DNA of 64,000 nucleotides, taken from Zonotrichia leucophrys gambelii (lineage: Eukaryota > Chordata > Aves > Passeriformes > Passerellidae). The position numbers and the translations under genes were made by a program. The stretch covers positions 5,107,001 through 5,171,000 of the forward strand of contig NC_088188.1 of NCBI RefSeq assembly GCF_028769735.1. Reading direction: 5' to 3'. Of the stretch, positions 1 to 11,640 are shown piece by piece; within the stretch, counting starts at the first letter, position 1; the number at the start of each line of letters is the position of its first letter. The notes below the pieces were generated by a model, which saw nothing but the letters and a program-made list of their open reading frames with translations, was not told the DNA's origin and made no database searches.

Positions 1-2259
1 GGTGATGAGCACTGGGCTGCTAATTTGGGTTGATTTGGGGAGACAGAGGGGATTGGAGAAGCTCCAATTAAAAAGAGCAGGTCCCAGCAATCTCTCCTTC
101 CTGCTGTGACCACATGGTGAGGGAAGGTATTGGCTTGTTAACGTGGCTCTCAATTAAAATTCCCCTCTGTAGACAGGAGAGCAGCATTGCTCCCAATTAA
201 TATTTCATTGCAGACTCCCATCCATCCCCATTCCAGTTGCTGGGAGCCAGGGCCTCTAACACAGTGTGCAGGGAAAGGCCTCACATCTGCCACGGGCAGC
301 CAGGGTTTATTTATAGGAGCTGTGGCCAATGGCAAAATGTAAAATACTCCTAAACTGAAGGGAGGGATCAACCCTGAGGGACCAACCTGCACCTGTCCTG
401 CTCAGCACAGGGAAAACTGAGCCCCAGTGGAGGGGAAGCAGTGAGGGGGTGATGCTGCCATGGCTGGGGCTCTCTGCACAAACCAATCCACTTCAGGTCT
501 GGGGGAGATGAGCTTTAGCTGCCTGAAATCAGTAGATGGGAAACATGATCTAGGGAAGGGTGGGCTGCTTTTTGAGGCTTTGTTGGGAAGGTTAAAATTT
601 GCTTTTTTTAGCAGCTGTATGTGGTGTCTTGGAATTGCAAAACTTCTGCAGCTATTCACACTTGTACTCCTCATAAATGACTTAAAATAGATGTCGAGTT
701 CTGTTGGACAAGTGATAAAATAAACTTAGCCTTGCATTGACTGGGCTGGCTTTTGTGCTCTGTTTCCTTTTTTTTTTTCCCTTTTTTTTTTTTTTTTTGG
801 ACTTTTGATATTAAACAACTGAGAAATGTCCTGCTCCAGTGCAAGGGCAGAGTGTGCAGCTAATTTTAGAAACCCATTACAGCAGCTAAAGGCAGCGATG
901 TCTCGCAGCGCCGCGGAGGGCAGGACCTCTGTCCCCATGTGCTGCAGCCACGTCCCAGCTGCCACCAACAGCAGCATCCCTGGGGCCTCAGGAAGCCCCT
1001 GGGGATGGAGGCACCGCGGGAATTGGGCCCAGGCAGCTCCAAACCCTGAGATATTCTGGATGTCCCCACGTGGCTGCTGGCACAGCCGCCCCAGCTGGAC
1101 GGTGTCAGCTTGCCTGGCTAATTTTGGTGAGCTGCTCATGATCCTCCTCTTCCTCAGCCTCATTTCTCCTGGCTTTTCCAGCCCTGGGAGACCCCAGGCT
1201 GGCAGAGCTGGGCTGCTTTGGGCTTTAGGCACAGCTTCCTTTGTGCAAGGGGAGAGCCAGGAGCTGTTCCCCCAACACGAGGTGTTTTTACCTGGGTCTT
1301 GCCAGTCCCCTGGAGCTGCTGAATCTTGTCCCTCAGGCACAGCTGTCACCTCCTTCCATCCAAAATAACCATGACAAGCTCACTGATTTGTCCCAGAATC
1401 CCTCCCGGGGAGGGCAGGAGGTGGATGTGGGTTGTTGTTTTATCTCCTGATCTCTCAGTTTTGCAGCTTCCAGCAGCTCCCACTGCCATGGCATGGCCCT
1501 GCTCCCCTCGGCTGGCTCACCCAGCCCTGGGGACCTTGCAGCAGCCCAGGGATGTCCCCAAAGCCACTCCAATGGCCCAGCTCTGCCAAACCCTGTGTCC
1601 TGAGCTGGGCAGGGCTCTCAGGTCACTGCCCAGAGCCTCAGCCAAGTGTTCAGAGCTGAGCTGGAGCTGTACTGGGCTGCAGGGGATGCTGGTGACTCCA
1701 GGCAGAGTGTGCCAGGACAGTGGGATGTTCCTGCTCAGGACAAAACAAAACCCTGCAGTTTTGGCGCCTGGGAAGATGCCCTGCATGTGAGGGGTGTCCT
1801 GCAGTGGCCAGGCACAGGGGATGGCTCCTCCAGCCCTCAGCACCTCCTGGCATCTCCAGCCAGGCTTGGCAGTGCTGTATCCAAACCCCTTTCCTCCAGA
1901 AAAATGGCATTGGGCATCAGTTAAAGCAAGCAGGAGCCCCAGTTTCAGGTAAGAGCCCCAAAGCAGCTCAGCCTGGCAGGGTTTGCCTGGAGGGGAGCAG
2001 CACTGTCCTTGCTGTCCTGGCACGGGTGGGATTTGGGCACAGCCAGTTCCTCATTCCCTGCCTGATCCAGCTCTGGGGTGTCACTGGGTTTGGGGACACA
2101 CTGAATTCTCCTTAGAGCCACCTACAGAGCCACAGCCCTGAGCCCCTAAACCCCATTTCCAGCCAGGCCCAGAGGGCAGCCCCAAAGCACCCCACAATCT
2201 GTCCCTCTCTTGGACCCAGGGGGAGAAAATGGGAATTGTTTTTTTTACTAATCTGATTT

Positions 2260-2540
2260 GAAAACCCCTTTTATCCCTGAGTGATTCAAAAGAAAAGGAT
2301 TTCAGCGACCCCTTGCTCTCCCTTGCTGTTTTAAATTTAATTATGGGGAAAAATTTTAATTAGTATCGACAGATATTCAGGAAAATAATTATGGGCAAAC
2401 CTGTGCTTCTTATATCTGTTTAACCTGCGAATCTCCCAGCCCATCTCCGGGACCCAGGCTGAATTTCGGGGGTTTATCCGCTGATAAAAGGCTGCTGGGG
2501 AAGCTGGGCTGGCTAACGAGATAACAGGCTGCTCACATCT
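2260..2540. promoter_or_regulatory. AT-rich candidate enhancer upstream of SH2B2
   Basis: The block is AT-rich and non-repetitive inside GC-rich sequence. It contains homeodomain-like TTAATTA/TAATTA cores near 2336-2390 and GATA-type motifs (TTATCC, TGATAA, AGATAA) near 2470-2525. This is only a composition and motif argument; conservation was not checked. Confidence 0.2.
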
Positions 2541-3005
2541 GGGTCACAAGTTCAGTTTTTGCCGTGGGCAAAGGAGACGAGAGAGAGAAATCCGTGCCAG
2601 GATGTGGCCAATGTGTGGTGATGTGGGGCTGGGGGGCTGATCCCGCTCCAGGATGGGATTCAGGATGCTGAATGCAGAGAGCAGCTCTGTGCGCAGAGCA
2701 GGCTGCAGCAGCGATCATTGCAGCGCTATAAAACAGCAATAATGCCATTTCCGAAAGGTTTCCTGGCCGTGGCAGGGCTGGCACCGGGCGGGGGTGGGAG
2801 GGAGGGAGATCGATGGCTCCGAGCGGGGCTGGATGCCAGAGAGATCCGGCAGGAAAGGACGGGAGTCAGACACAAACACGGCAGAGCCAGCCCGGGGGAT
2901 TCCAGCTCAGAGGGGACACAGGGAGCCTGGTGGGTAAACAGAGCGTGGGACAGGGGCAGGGCATGGATACAGCCATGCAGGGTGGGATTTGGGTTTGGTT
3001 TGGGT

Positions 3006-3390
3006 GTCTCCATAAGGGCATGGGCACAGCTCACACAGGATGAAACAGAAGCAGTTTGGGTATCTCCATACAGGCACAGACACAGCCCATACAGGATGGA
3101 ATAGAAGGGATTTGGGTGGCTCCACAAAGGCATGGAACAGCCCATGCAGGATGAGATAGAAGCACTTTGGGTATCTCCATAAAGGCACAGACACAGCCCA
3201 TGCAGGATGGGATAGAGGGGGTTTGGGTATCCCCATAAAGGCATGGACACAGCTCCTGTGGGATTAGATAGAAGGGGTTTGGGTATCTCCATAAAAGCAT
3301 GGACACAGCCCATGCAGGATGAGATAGAAACAGTTTGGGTATCTCCATACAGGCACAGACACAGCTCCTGTGGGATTAGATAGAAGCAGG
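3006..3390. repeat. 56-bp minisatellite, seven units
   Basis: Seven head-to-tail units start at 3006, 3062, 3118, 3173, 3229, 3285 and 3341. The period is exactly 56 bp except for a 1-bp deletion in unit 3. Each unit carries TCTCCATA, GCACAGACACAG and TTTGGGT blocks. Because 56 is not a multiple of 3, open frames across the array shift frame and are not genes. Confidence 0.9.
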
Positions 3391-5469
3391 AACACCCAGT
3401 CCCGTGGGAGAGGGGTCAGCAGCCAGCAGAGGGATGGGGACAATGTGGGAATCACAGTGGGTTATCCCAGCGAGGGGCTGGCACCATCCCCTGCTGCAGC
3501 AGAGCTGGGCACCCCTGCCACGAGCTCTGATAACACCTGAGCCTCCTAACCCTGTTAATAACCACCCCCAAGTGAGATTCAGGGCAAACCCCACTCTCCA
3601 GCAGGGGAAAGAGGCTCCCCCGTGCTGGTAATTTGTGTTTTATTGCTTCCTGTTGTGTGAGACATCTGAGGGCAGGCCGGGGCCGAGAGCTGGTGCAGCA
3701 GATGGAGCCCCCCTGCTCCCTCCCCTGCTCCTTGTTTACAGAGTCTCCCTGGAGATGCTCAGGCTTTTCCAGCTCCCAGGGGAAGGGAAGGGAGGGATCT
3801 TCCCCTCCTGCCCCAAAAGCCTTGTTCCCTGTGAGGCAGGGATTGGGTTTGGGATTGGGATGGGACCAGGAAAGGCTTTGCCTTTCCCTGCAGAGAAAAA
3901 GCCCCAACAGCTCCCCCAGGAGCAGATCCTGAGTGCCTGGGGTGGGATGGCTCCTGTCCTGTCCCCTGGTGTCCCCTCCTCTGGGGTGGCACAATCTGCA
4001 CCTCCCAGTGCCCTGGCACTGAACTGGGATTTTCCAGGGCTTTTTCCCAGTTCCCCTCCACACATCAGCCCCTGCAGGTTCACAGGGGTATGGAATTTCC
4101 CTGGCTGCTGCTTTGGGCCATGTGGCTTCATTTTGGAACCTTCTTTAGGGGCACTTTGCCTCTCACACCTTGCACAGCTCTCCACAGGCTGCTGCAAAGA
4201 TGGAAGCTTTCAAAGCCAAGGGAAGGTTGGGATTTTGGAGCTGCTAACATTTTTAAGAGCTGCTCTGAGTCCAGGCAACGATGGTTTTTCCTTTAATATT
4301 TAATGCTTATTTTTTTCTCTCCTTTTTTTATTGAACACACGTGCAAGGGAGCATTCAGAGCTGCTGCAGGGAGCTGGGCACTGCAGGAACACCATGGCCA
4401 GCCTGACCCAGCAGCGTGGGGCTGCCTCAAAGCCAAGGTTGCCAGAAGGGCATTTTCCAGCCTGTAGGAAAAGCAAAACCCTGGAAAACTGCAGTGAAAA
4501 TGCCACTTGGACCAGCAGAGCAAGAAATGCTGGGGAGAGGATCCTGCACAGCAGAGATCAGCCCTTTGCCAGCAAGAGCAGCAGTTCTCCCCAAGGTTTC
4601 CAGGTGCAAGGAGCTGCTGTTGCTGGAGTGTTTGCACGTGGGAGAGGTGAAACCCTTTTCTCTGTGCCTGAAATCTCCAGGGTTTGGCTCCTGCTGGCTG
4701 GAGGCTGCAGAGGGACCTCTGGCACAATGAGATCCTGGAGCAGCAGCAGCATTGAGAGAGTGCACAGCTCTGTGACACCCAGAGAGAGCAAAGGGGAAGG
4801 ATCTGACCTGGCACAGCACTGGGGATGTGGTCCTGAGGTGCCCAGCTCCCCCATGCTGGGTCAGGACAGGAGTGCCAGGCTGTCCCCAGGCTGTCCCCAG
4901 GCAGGGGGACACACAGCAGCAGCTGCAGGAGGTGGGTGATGCTCCTGGAACGCCCCTGGCCAGGGCAGCCCAGCCACGGAGGGTGTGGGGAGGATTTTGA
5001 AGCCTTTCCCTGTGTGCAGGCAGAACAAAGCCTGTGACAGCATCGCCCAGGCACAGCCCCAGCAGAGCAGAGCTGCACAAAGAAAAGGGACATTTAAGAG
5101 ACAACCCACGAGCAGCTGATAAACTCTGACCTCTGCCTGCAGGAACAGGAGGTGGCTGGGAAGAGAAGGTGCACAAGGAGCCTGTTCCTTCCCCTGGGAC
5201 AGACCCAGCCCCGGTGACCCAGCAGGGCCAGCACAGCCCTGGGTGAGACAGCAGCAAACACGCTGTGGTTTGGGGTGGTTTTTTTGCTCAAGTTTCAGTT
5301 CTGCAGCCGCAGCTCACATCCCCCAGCACAGGGAATGGTGTGGGAGTGCCTGCCCCGACACGGGGCTGTGCTCACAGCGCTGCACGCTCGGCAGCTCCGC
5401 ACCTGAGATCCGCCAGCAGGTGCCGGGAGGGGGCTGGAGCTCAGCCACAGCATCGCCTGTCGTTTGCAG

Positions 5470-5512
5470 CAGGAGGAGGAGGAGGAGGAGGAAGAGCAGC
5501 AGCAGCAGCACG
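5470..5512. repeat. GGA/GCA trinucleotide microsatellite
   Basis: A run of AGG triplets (about 5471-5490) is followed by AGC triplets (about 5495-5510). It creates poly-Glu/poly-Gln or poly-Ser open frames that look like artefacts of the repeat. Confidence 0.85.
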
Positions 5513-5599
5513 GCCAGACTCCGGTGCCTTCCCCGAGGGAGGGAAGGAGGTGCCCTCGGAGGTGGTGCTGTTTGGACAATCCTCTCTCAGGTACAGGGA

Positions 5600-5690
5600 G
5601 GGGACGCTATGGGATGGTCCTGTGCAAGGGTAGGAGTTGGACTCAACGATCCTTGTGGATCCTGCCCAACTCAGCTTTTTCTGGGATTTT
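5600..5690 (+). mobile_element. CR1 LINE 3'-end fragment
   Basis: The text 'gagttggactcaacgatcc' followed by 'tgtggatcctgcccaactc' matches the typical avian CR1 3' tail before its short terminal repeat. Only the last ~90 bp is recognisable. Confidence 0.5.
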
Positions 5691-8467
5691 GTAGCAGGAA
5701 AAAAACATAAATAAAATAGAATTACAGGACAACATGGGGTCAGTTGAGAAAGTTGGGATGCACCCATCTCCTTTCAGACGTGCTCCCAGGGGACACAAAC
5801 AGATCCTGCTGGTGCATTCCGAGGGGCCCAGAGAGCTCCATCCCAGCAGCAGGAGAGGCTTGTCCTTCTTGGAGGCACCAAGATCAGGCAGAACAAACCA
5901 CTGTAAGATCAGAAATGCTGAATTGTGTCTGCTGATACAGAGCTGAACACCCCTTTGTGCTCCTGATTCTTCCCCAGCACCATCAGGGATGCAGAAGGAT
6001 CAAGCCCTGAACCCTTTTCCACCTGACAGTGAGACTGCATTCCCTCCCCACTCATCAGCCCCAAATATTTCTCCCTCCTATCTGAGTCAGACACTGAGAG
6101 GTCGCTGAGCACAACCTTGGACAGATGTTTGGGGCACAGAATAGCCATCATGTGGTGAGGGACAGGCTGTGTGCACACAGAAGGGATGTGGGGTGAGCTG
6201 ATGCTGGGAGCTCGCTCACCACCTCCTGCCTCAGCTGGTGCTGTCCATCTCCATCCAAACGCCACTGGTTATCCCACAGAAAGATGAGGATGGGTTTTGG
6301 TGCTGGTTTTGCATCCCTTTCAGTTTGTGCATCCTCCCCCAAGGAATTTCAGGCTTTGTTCTGGTCTGTGGTTGGGCTTGTCCATCTCTGAGGTCATCCT
6401 GGGAGAGCAACACTCATCCAGGGCTGCACAAACACTCTGGGGAAGAAAAAGCTCAGGTCACAGAGGAAATACTAAACACAGATTTTGTGTTGAAAGGAAA
6501 GGGCTTTGCTCCCTCTCGAAGGTAAATCCTGAGTCGCAGGGTGAGGAGGAGCAGGGAATTTGCACATCAAGGTCTTCCCATCAGTGAAGGCTCCTCCAGC
6601 CCCGTGGCTGGGCTGTCACTGCCTGTTTGCCTTCTCCAGCACACCAAAGGACATTTTAAAACAATTTCTCCTCCGCAAATAAACACAAACCCAAACCGCT
6701 ATTTCTCCAGGTTTCCTCTCTTTCCCCCTTTCATCCCTGTGACATCTTCCTCCAACAAATCCTCCCCTTACATCCCATTAGGGATTGCTCCTGGACAATT
6801 TGCAGCTGTGACAGCCCGGGAGGTGCCTGGGGGCTGTCTGCCTGCCTGACAGCTCGCACACACACCCGGCTTTGCCGTGCCCGGAATGGCTTCACGGCCG
6901 GGCTGGCACTGCCCTCCAGGCTTTTCCCGGGATGCTCACAAGCCTCCCCTCTCCACCGGGCTGTTGTGGCCTCACAGCACCAGGGTTTGGTGGATAATCA
7001 GGCACAGCACGGCTGTGCCAGCTCCCCGGATCCCCCCCAGCCCCCCGGGACATGGTGAGGATGGAGCCGGAGCTCCGGGCTGGCTCCACTTAGATGCCGG
7101 ATGCCTCCGGGCGCAGGATTTCAGGATTTCAAGGGCACGCCACGCTCCAGCCGGGATGCTGCCCTGCCAGCAGCCCTCCCCAGCGCTGGCTCAGCCACTC
7201 GCTCGATTCCTTCCAGCAATTTTTTTTTTTTTTTTTTTAAGGCAGCTAATCGCTCCGAGGGAGTCCCGGAGTAATGAGAATTGGCAAGAGCAGGCAGATA
7301 TTCGGTTAATTCACCACCAGTTTTAAATCATTTAGCATGGCAGAAAGGCTGTTGTTCTACAAGGTTTGGTCCTCTCGTGGGTCCTGTTAAAAGGGTTTAG
7401 GGCTGAGTGGGAATAGGGGTGGTCATGGGGGCTCTGCTCGGTGTCTGAGGGGTTGGCACAACCAAAAAATGGGGACAAGGATTTGAGGCAAAGCTCATCC
7501 CCATCCACAGGAGCTCCCACCAGCTCCAGACTGGGACTCATGAAGGATTTTTGTCCCGTTGAAGGCAGCTTGTGGGTTTGGCTTTAAAATAAAGCCTTAA
7601 AAAGGCAATTTGGGGAGCTGGCCCGGGGATGCTCCTTGCACAGCAGAACGCGGTTCCTTGGGGATTGCTGAGAAAAGTCGTGGGAGAAGTTAAACTTTCA
7701 CCCTGGCAATTATTGTAAATCTCTCTGGTCAAGGCCCAGACCTAAAATTAGCCCACAGAGCCCTTTTAGAGGTTGGGATTTTTCACTTGATTTTCCAAGT
7801 GACCGACCGGCAGCGGAGCAAAGCGTGCCCTTCCACACTCAGAGCTCTGGGTGTTCTTTACTTGCAGCCCCCGTGTTTGATGGAAGCAAGGCCAAGCATT
7901 CCAGCCTGGTTTTACACATCCTGGAACAAGCAGCATCCCATGGAGGGGAGGCAGGAGAGAGCCTGTTGTGTACCAAAGCCTTTGTTTTGATTCATGAAAG
8001 AAACCCCAGCATCCCAGCCCTTCCCTGGGCTCCTGGTTTTGCTGTGAGTGATGGTAAAATCCAGTAAAATCTGGGATGCTGAGCTTTCTGCTGCCTGCAT
8101 GGGAGCAGCCAGACCCTCTCTGCATGGCCCCTTCCCTTTAGGATGGTCTGGGGTGTCCCAGAGCAGGCAGGGCTCAGCATCAGCTCCGTGCAGCTCCCGG
8201 CCCTGCTGCCAATCGATAGCGAGTGCAATGAAAACCTTAATGAAATTCCAGCCTGAGAGACTATTGATTGTGTGTTTTCTTTAAAAATGGATATGAATGG
8301 GAGAGAGGCTTTCCAGAGGAGGCAGCAGGGGAAGGGAGGGGAGTGGAAACGCGTTGTCAGCTGCTGTGGGAGGTGGGTGAAGGTGAGTGGCCCAGGGTCA
8401 CCTGCACTCAGCAGAGGGATCCAGCCCCTCTGTGAGCGTCCATCCACCCCCAGAATGCCCCTGGGAA

Positions 8468-8600
8468 GGGAATCACAGCATGGCAGAAACATTTAATGGT
8501 TTGGGTTGGGAGGAAACTGAAAGCTCATCTCATTCCAGACCCTGCCATGGGCAGGGAACCTTGTTGCTCCAAGCCCTGCCCAACCTGGCCTTGAAAATGT
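8468..8600 (-). mobile_element. CR1 LINE 3'-end fragment, reverse orientation
   Basis: Read on the - strand, this has the CR1 3' landmarks: 'aaggccaggttgg', a gcttggagcaac-like block, 'gcccatggcagg', then 'cccaacccaaacc'. It is a short, 5'-truncated copy. Confidence 0.7.
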
Positions 8601-8988
8601 GACCAGCCAGAAGCAGGAGGGAGATAATCCACCCAAAATCATCACAAATGAGCCGTAATGGAGAAGATCAAACATCCCTGTCCCAGCTGTGCTTTTGCAC
8701 TATCCATTTTGGCCCCTGCTGCTTTGGGGGAAGAAAAGGCAAATGGTGCATCACTCTGCACCAGCCCTACAACAAATCTCCTCCTTCTCCCCCTAACCAG
8801 CCTCTCCCCAAATCTCCCCAGAATACACTTGTCAGGATAATGGGATGGTGAGGAAGCATAATAAATAAATATTAATAATAACACTAATGCTGAAATCCAC
8901 CCTTCTCCACTTCTTATATAACCAGCATTGTCTTAATCCTACAGGTGCTTCACAGAAGTAAAAAGGATTTGTTCCTCCTGCAAATCCT

Positions 8989-9012
8989 TTTTTTTTTTTT
9001 TTTTTTTTTTTA
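8989..9012. repeat. Poly-T tract
   Basis: An uninterrupted T run of more than 20 bp. Similar homopolymers occur near 771-799, 7219-7239 and 17632-17660. Confidence 0.9.
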
Positions 9013-9637
9013 TGGTGACTCATCCCTATCCATGCATGGACACGCCATGGGGAGGCTGGGGGGGTGTGCAGGGTCCCAGAGGCAGTGTGACCCCCAAATC
9101 CATCCCTTAAACCCCTCTGGGCTTCAGTTCCCCTGTCCTGGGGCTTGATCCATCCTGACCCACCCTGTCCTGGGGTTCAGTCTGTCCTGAACCCCCTGGC
9201 AGGGAAAGTGCTCTGGGATGTGCCCAAAATGCATCATCAGCATGACAAAGGTGGGCAGTGGGTCCAGACCCCAAAACTCCCCCTGGAGCCCCTCCAGTCA
9301 CACCCCCTGGGAATGTGGGTGTGGGGGGATCACCCCCATCCCCTCCCCTGGGCAGTGCAAGGACAAATGCTGGGTGATAGATGGGGTGAGCAGTGAGCAA
9401 AGGCTGCGGCCCCTCTTCAGAGCACGGGGGTGCCCTGCCACCATTTGTACATCCTTAGGATCTTGGGAACCTGAAGACTCGGTGCCTTGAAAATTTAGGG
9501 TGCTGCTCAGATTCGCAGTGCTCCCAGGAGGGCTGGGGAGCCCGTCCGAGGATTAAGGGCTTTTCCTGAGGATTTGGGGTGCCCCGTGTTATCCGGGGCG
9601 CTCTCACAGGCACGGCCCCAGGCCAGCCCGTGCGGGG

Positions 9638-9830
9638 CGGGGTGTCTCGGTGTCCCCGCGGTCCCATCGCTGGCCGGGGGTGTCTCGGTGTCCCCGGTGT
9701 CCCATAGAGGGACAGGGGCGTCTCGGTGTCCCCGGTGTCCCCTCATTTGGCAGCGGTGTCTCGGTGTCCCCGGTGTCCGCTCATTGGCCGGGGTGTCTCG
9801 GTGTCCCCGGGGTCCCCTCGCGCAGCGCCG
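9638..9830. repeat. 37-40 bp GC-rich tandem repeat in SH2B2 promoter
   Basis: Five degenerate units each begin with GTGTCTCGGTGTCCCC (one begins CGTCTCGG). They sit directly upstream of the presumed transcription start. Confidence 0.8.
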
Positions 9831-9889
9831 GGCGGGGGCGGCGGGCCGGGCGGGGCCCTTTAAGGCGGCGGGGGCGGTGCGGGGGGCGG

Positions 9890-9981
9890 CGCTGCCGGCG
9901 GGGCGGGGGGCGGCCGGGCCGGCCGGAGCCGAGCCGAGCCGAGCCGAGCCGTGCCGCGAACCGAGCAGCGAGCGGGGCCGG
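9890..9981 (+). other. SH2B2: SH2B2 noncoding exon 1 (5' UTR)
   Basis: The exon is inferred from the CpG-island position and a strong donor (CCG|GTGAGC) after 9981. The start is not determined; 9890 is a guess. It contains an AGCCG pentanucleotide run at about 9926-9951. It has no in-frame link to the SH2B2 reading frame, so I call it 5' UTR. RNA evidence would fix the true start. Confidence 0.5.
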
Positions 9982-10274
9982 GTGAGCGCATCCTCCGGTA
10001 CCGACACCGGTACCGGCACCGCAGCGGCGGGCGGGGATTTAGGCGGGGATTTATTCGCGGTTCTTCCCCCCCGCTCCCCCGTTCAGCAGCGGCTCCCCCG
10101 GCCGGGGGAGGCTCCCGCCCCCCGCCGCTGCGGCGCGGAGCGTTCGGGAGGGTCCCCGAGCCGCCCCCTCCCCTCGCACGGCGGGGCCGGGCCAGCCCCG
10201 CTCCCCGGTGAGCATCGGGGCGGCCCCGGGCCCGCGGGGGCGGGGGGCGGTGATGGGGCAGACCCGGCTCGGCC

Positions 10275-10710
10275 CGGGGGAGCGGGACTGCAGCCTTGGC
10301 TGGGGCTCCGCCGGGGATAGGGGCTGCTCCGGGGATGGGGGCTGCTTCCGACCCTGGGGGCTGCTCCAGGCGAGTGGGGCTGCTCCCGGCCCTGGGGGCT
10401 GCTCTGGGGAGGGGGGCTGCAGCCTTGGCTGGGGCTCCCCCGGGAATGGGGGCTGCTCCCGGCCCGAGGGCTGCTCCGGGGATGGGGGCTGCAGCCTTGG
10501 TTTGGGCTCCTCCGGCCGTGGGGGCTGCCCCCGGCCCTGGAGGCTGCTCAGGGGATGGGGGCTGCCCCGTGGGAGAGGGGCTGCAGCCTTGGCTTGGGTT
10601 CACCCGGCTTTGAGGGCTGCTCCAGGGATGGGGCTGCTGCCTTGGTTTGGGCTCCCCCGGCCCTGGGGGCTGCTCTGGGGATGGGGTTTTCCCTGGGGCT
10701 GCAGCCATGG
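10275..10710. repeat. GC-rich imperfect tandem repeat, SH2B2 intron 1
   Basis: Degenerate units are built from GGGGCTGCTCC, GGGATGGGGGCTGC and GCCTTGGCTTGGGCTCC blocks. They start a few hundred bases past the first splice donor. Both strands show long open frames here, as expected for a GC-rich repeat. Confidence 0.75.
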
Positions 10711-11307
10711 GTTGTTTTCCCCCGGGGTTTGGGGATGGCAGACCCGAAGGGGGACACACACAACACGCAGCCCCCCGCACGGATGCTCCCTTATTTTCAG
10801 TCTGTATTGTGTGCCTGGCGTTGCGTGAGGGGTGCGGGGGCTCCGGAGGGGGGCTCAGCCCTGCATCGCCGCGGGCACAGCGAGGGGCGGCTGCTGCCTC
10901 CAGCCAGCCCTGCTCTGTGGGCAGCACCGCGGGAAGGCCCTTGAGAGGCTTCAGGGACTTTCTGCCCGGCCCTCCTGCTTGTTTCTGCTTTTGGTGAAGT
11001 CAGGCCCGAGCCCTGCTGGACTGTGGCCTGGGGGAGGTGAGATGTGCCTGGGGATATTGCTGTGGCTCCAGGCATTGACAGCCTAAACCTTTGCCTTCCA
11101 GGTCCCTCCCTCTCTCCCAGTCGCTCTGGTACTTCCTTCCAGTGTGGAAATTGATCGGTTGGAGTTATGTGTTTGACCTGCAAGAGCCACGCTGCCAGTG
11201 CTTCGGGGATCTTGTGAACTGGAACGGGAAAGGAGGTAAAACCTCCCTGTCCCCCCCTGCACCTTGCCCAAAACCCCCACAGACCCTGCTCCTGTGGCTT
11301 TGAGTGC

Positions 11308-11640
11308 ATGAGGAGCAGCTGGGGGAGCTCAGCCTGGAGGAAAGGAGGCTCAGGAGGGAACTTCTCTCTTTCTACAACTGCCTGAAAGGAAATTGTAGCC
11401 AGGTACAGCTGACTAGACAAGAGGAAATGGCCTCAAGTTATGCCAGGGGAGGTTTAGTTGGATATTAGGAAAAATCTCTGCTGAAAGGGTTGTCAGGCTG
11501 CCCAGGGCAGTGGTGTAGTCACCATCCCTGGAGGATTTAGCCAAGGTGTGGATGTGGCACTAGGGGACATGGGGGAATGGTTGGACTGGGTGATCTTGCA
11601 TGTCTTTTCCAAACTAAACAATTCTATGATTACTCAGAAC
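11308..11640 (+). mobile_element. CR1 LINE, 3' portion
   Basis: The order of CR1 landmarks is intact: 'ctcagcctggaggaaagg', 'aagaggaaatggcctcaag', 'ccctggaggattt', 'gaatggttggactggg', ending in 'attctatgatta'. The copy is about 330 bp, 5'-truncated, in sense orientation within SH2B2 intron 1. Confidence 0.85.

Larger units (their letters stand above)
1..9590. other. Intergenic region upstream of SH2B2
   Basis: I found no exon of a recognisable gene here. The open frames on both strands are low-complexity or proline/serine-rich shadows without family resemblance. The stretch holds a 56-bp minisatellite (3006-3390), a GGA/GCA trinucleotide run (5470-5512), CR1 fragments (about 5600-5690 and 8468-8600) and several poly-T tracts. 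By conserved gene order CUX1 would be expected upstream, but no homeobox or CUT-domain sequence is seen. An AT-rich island at 2260-2540 stands out from its GC-rich surroundings and is listed as a possible regulatory element. Confidence 0.6.
9590..10270 (+). promoter_or_regulatory. SH2B2: CpG-island promoter of SH2B2
   Basis: Very GC-rich sequence with dense CpG and several GC boxes (for example GGGCGGGGCC near 9849-9858) lies just upstream of a noncoding first exon that ends in a clean GTGAGC donor at 9982. No canonical TATA box is obvious; a TTTAA element sits inside a CCTTTAAGG palindrome near 9857-9865. The 5' part contains a short GC-rich tandem repeat (about 9638-9830). Confidence 0.7.

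Noticed and set aside
726..1368. Overlapping ~200-residue frames on both strands
   Set aside because: No resemblance to a known protein, no splice or promoter context, and a poly-A/T run supplies the lysine-rich end.
1..9590. Possible CUX1 3' exons
   Set aside because: Expected from gene order, but no CUT, homeodomain or CASP-like coding sequence could be found.
9860..10927. 355-residue - strand open frame rich in Pro/Ala/Gly
   Set aside because: GC-rich CpG island and tandem-repeat shadow with no conserved domain.
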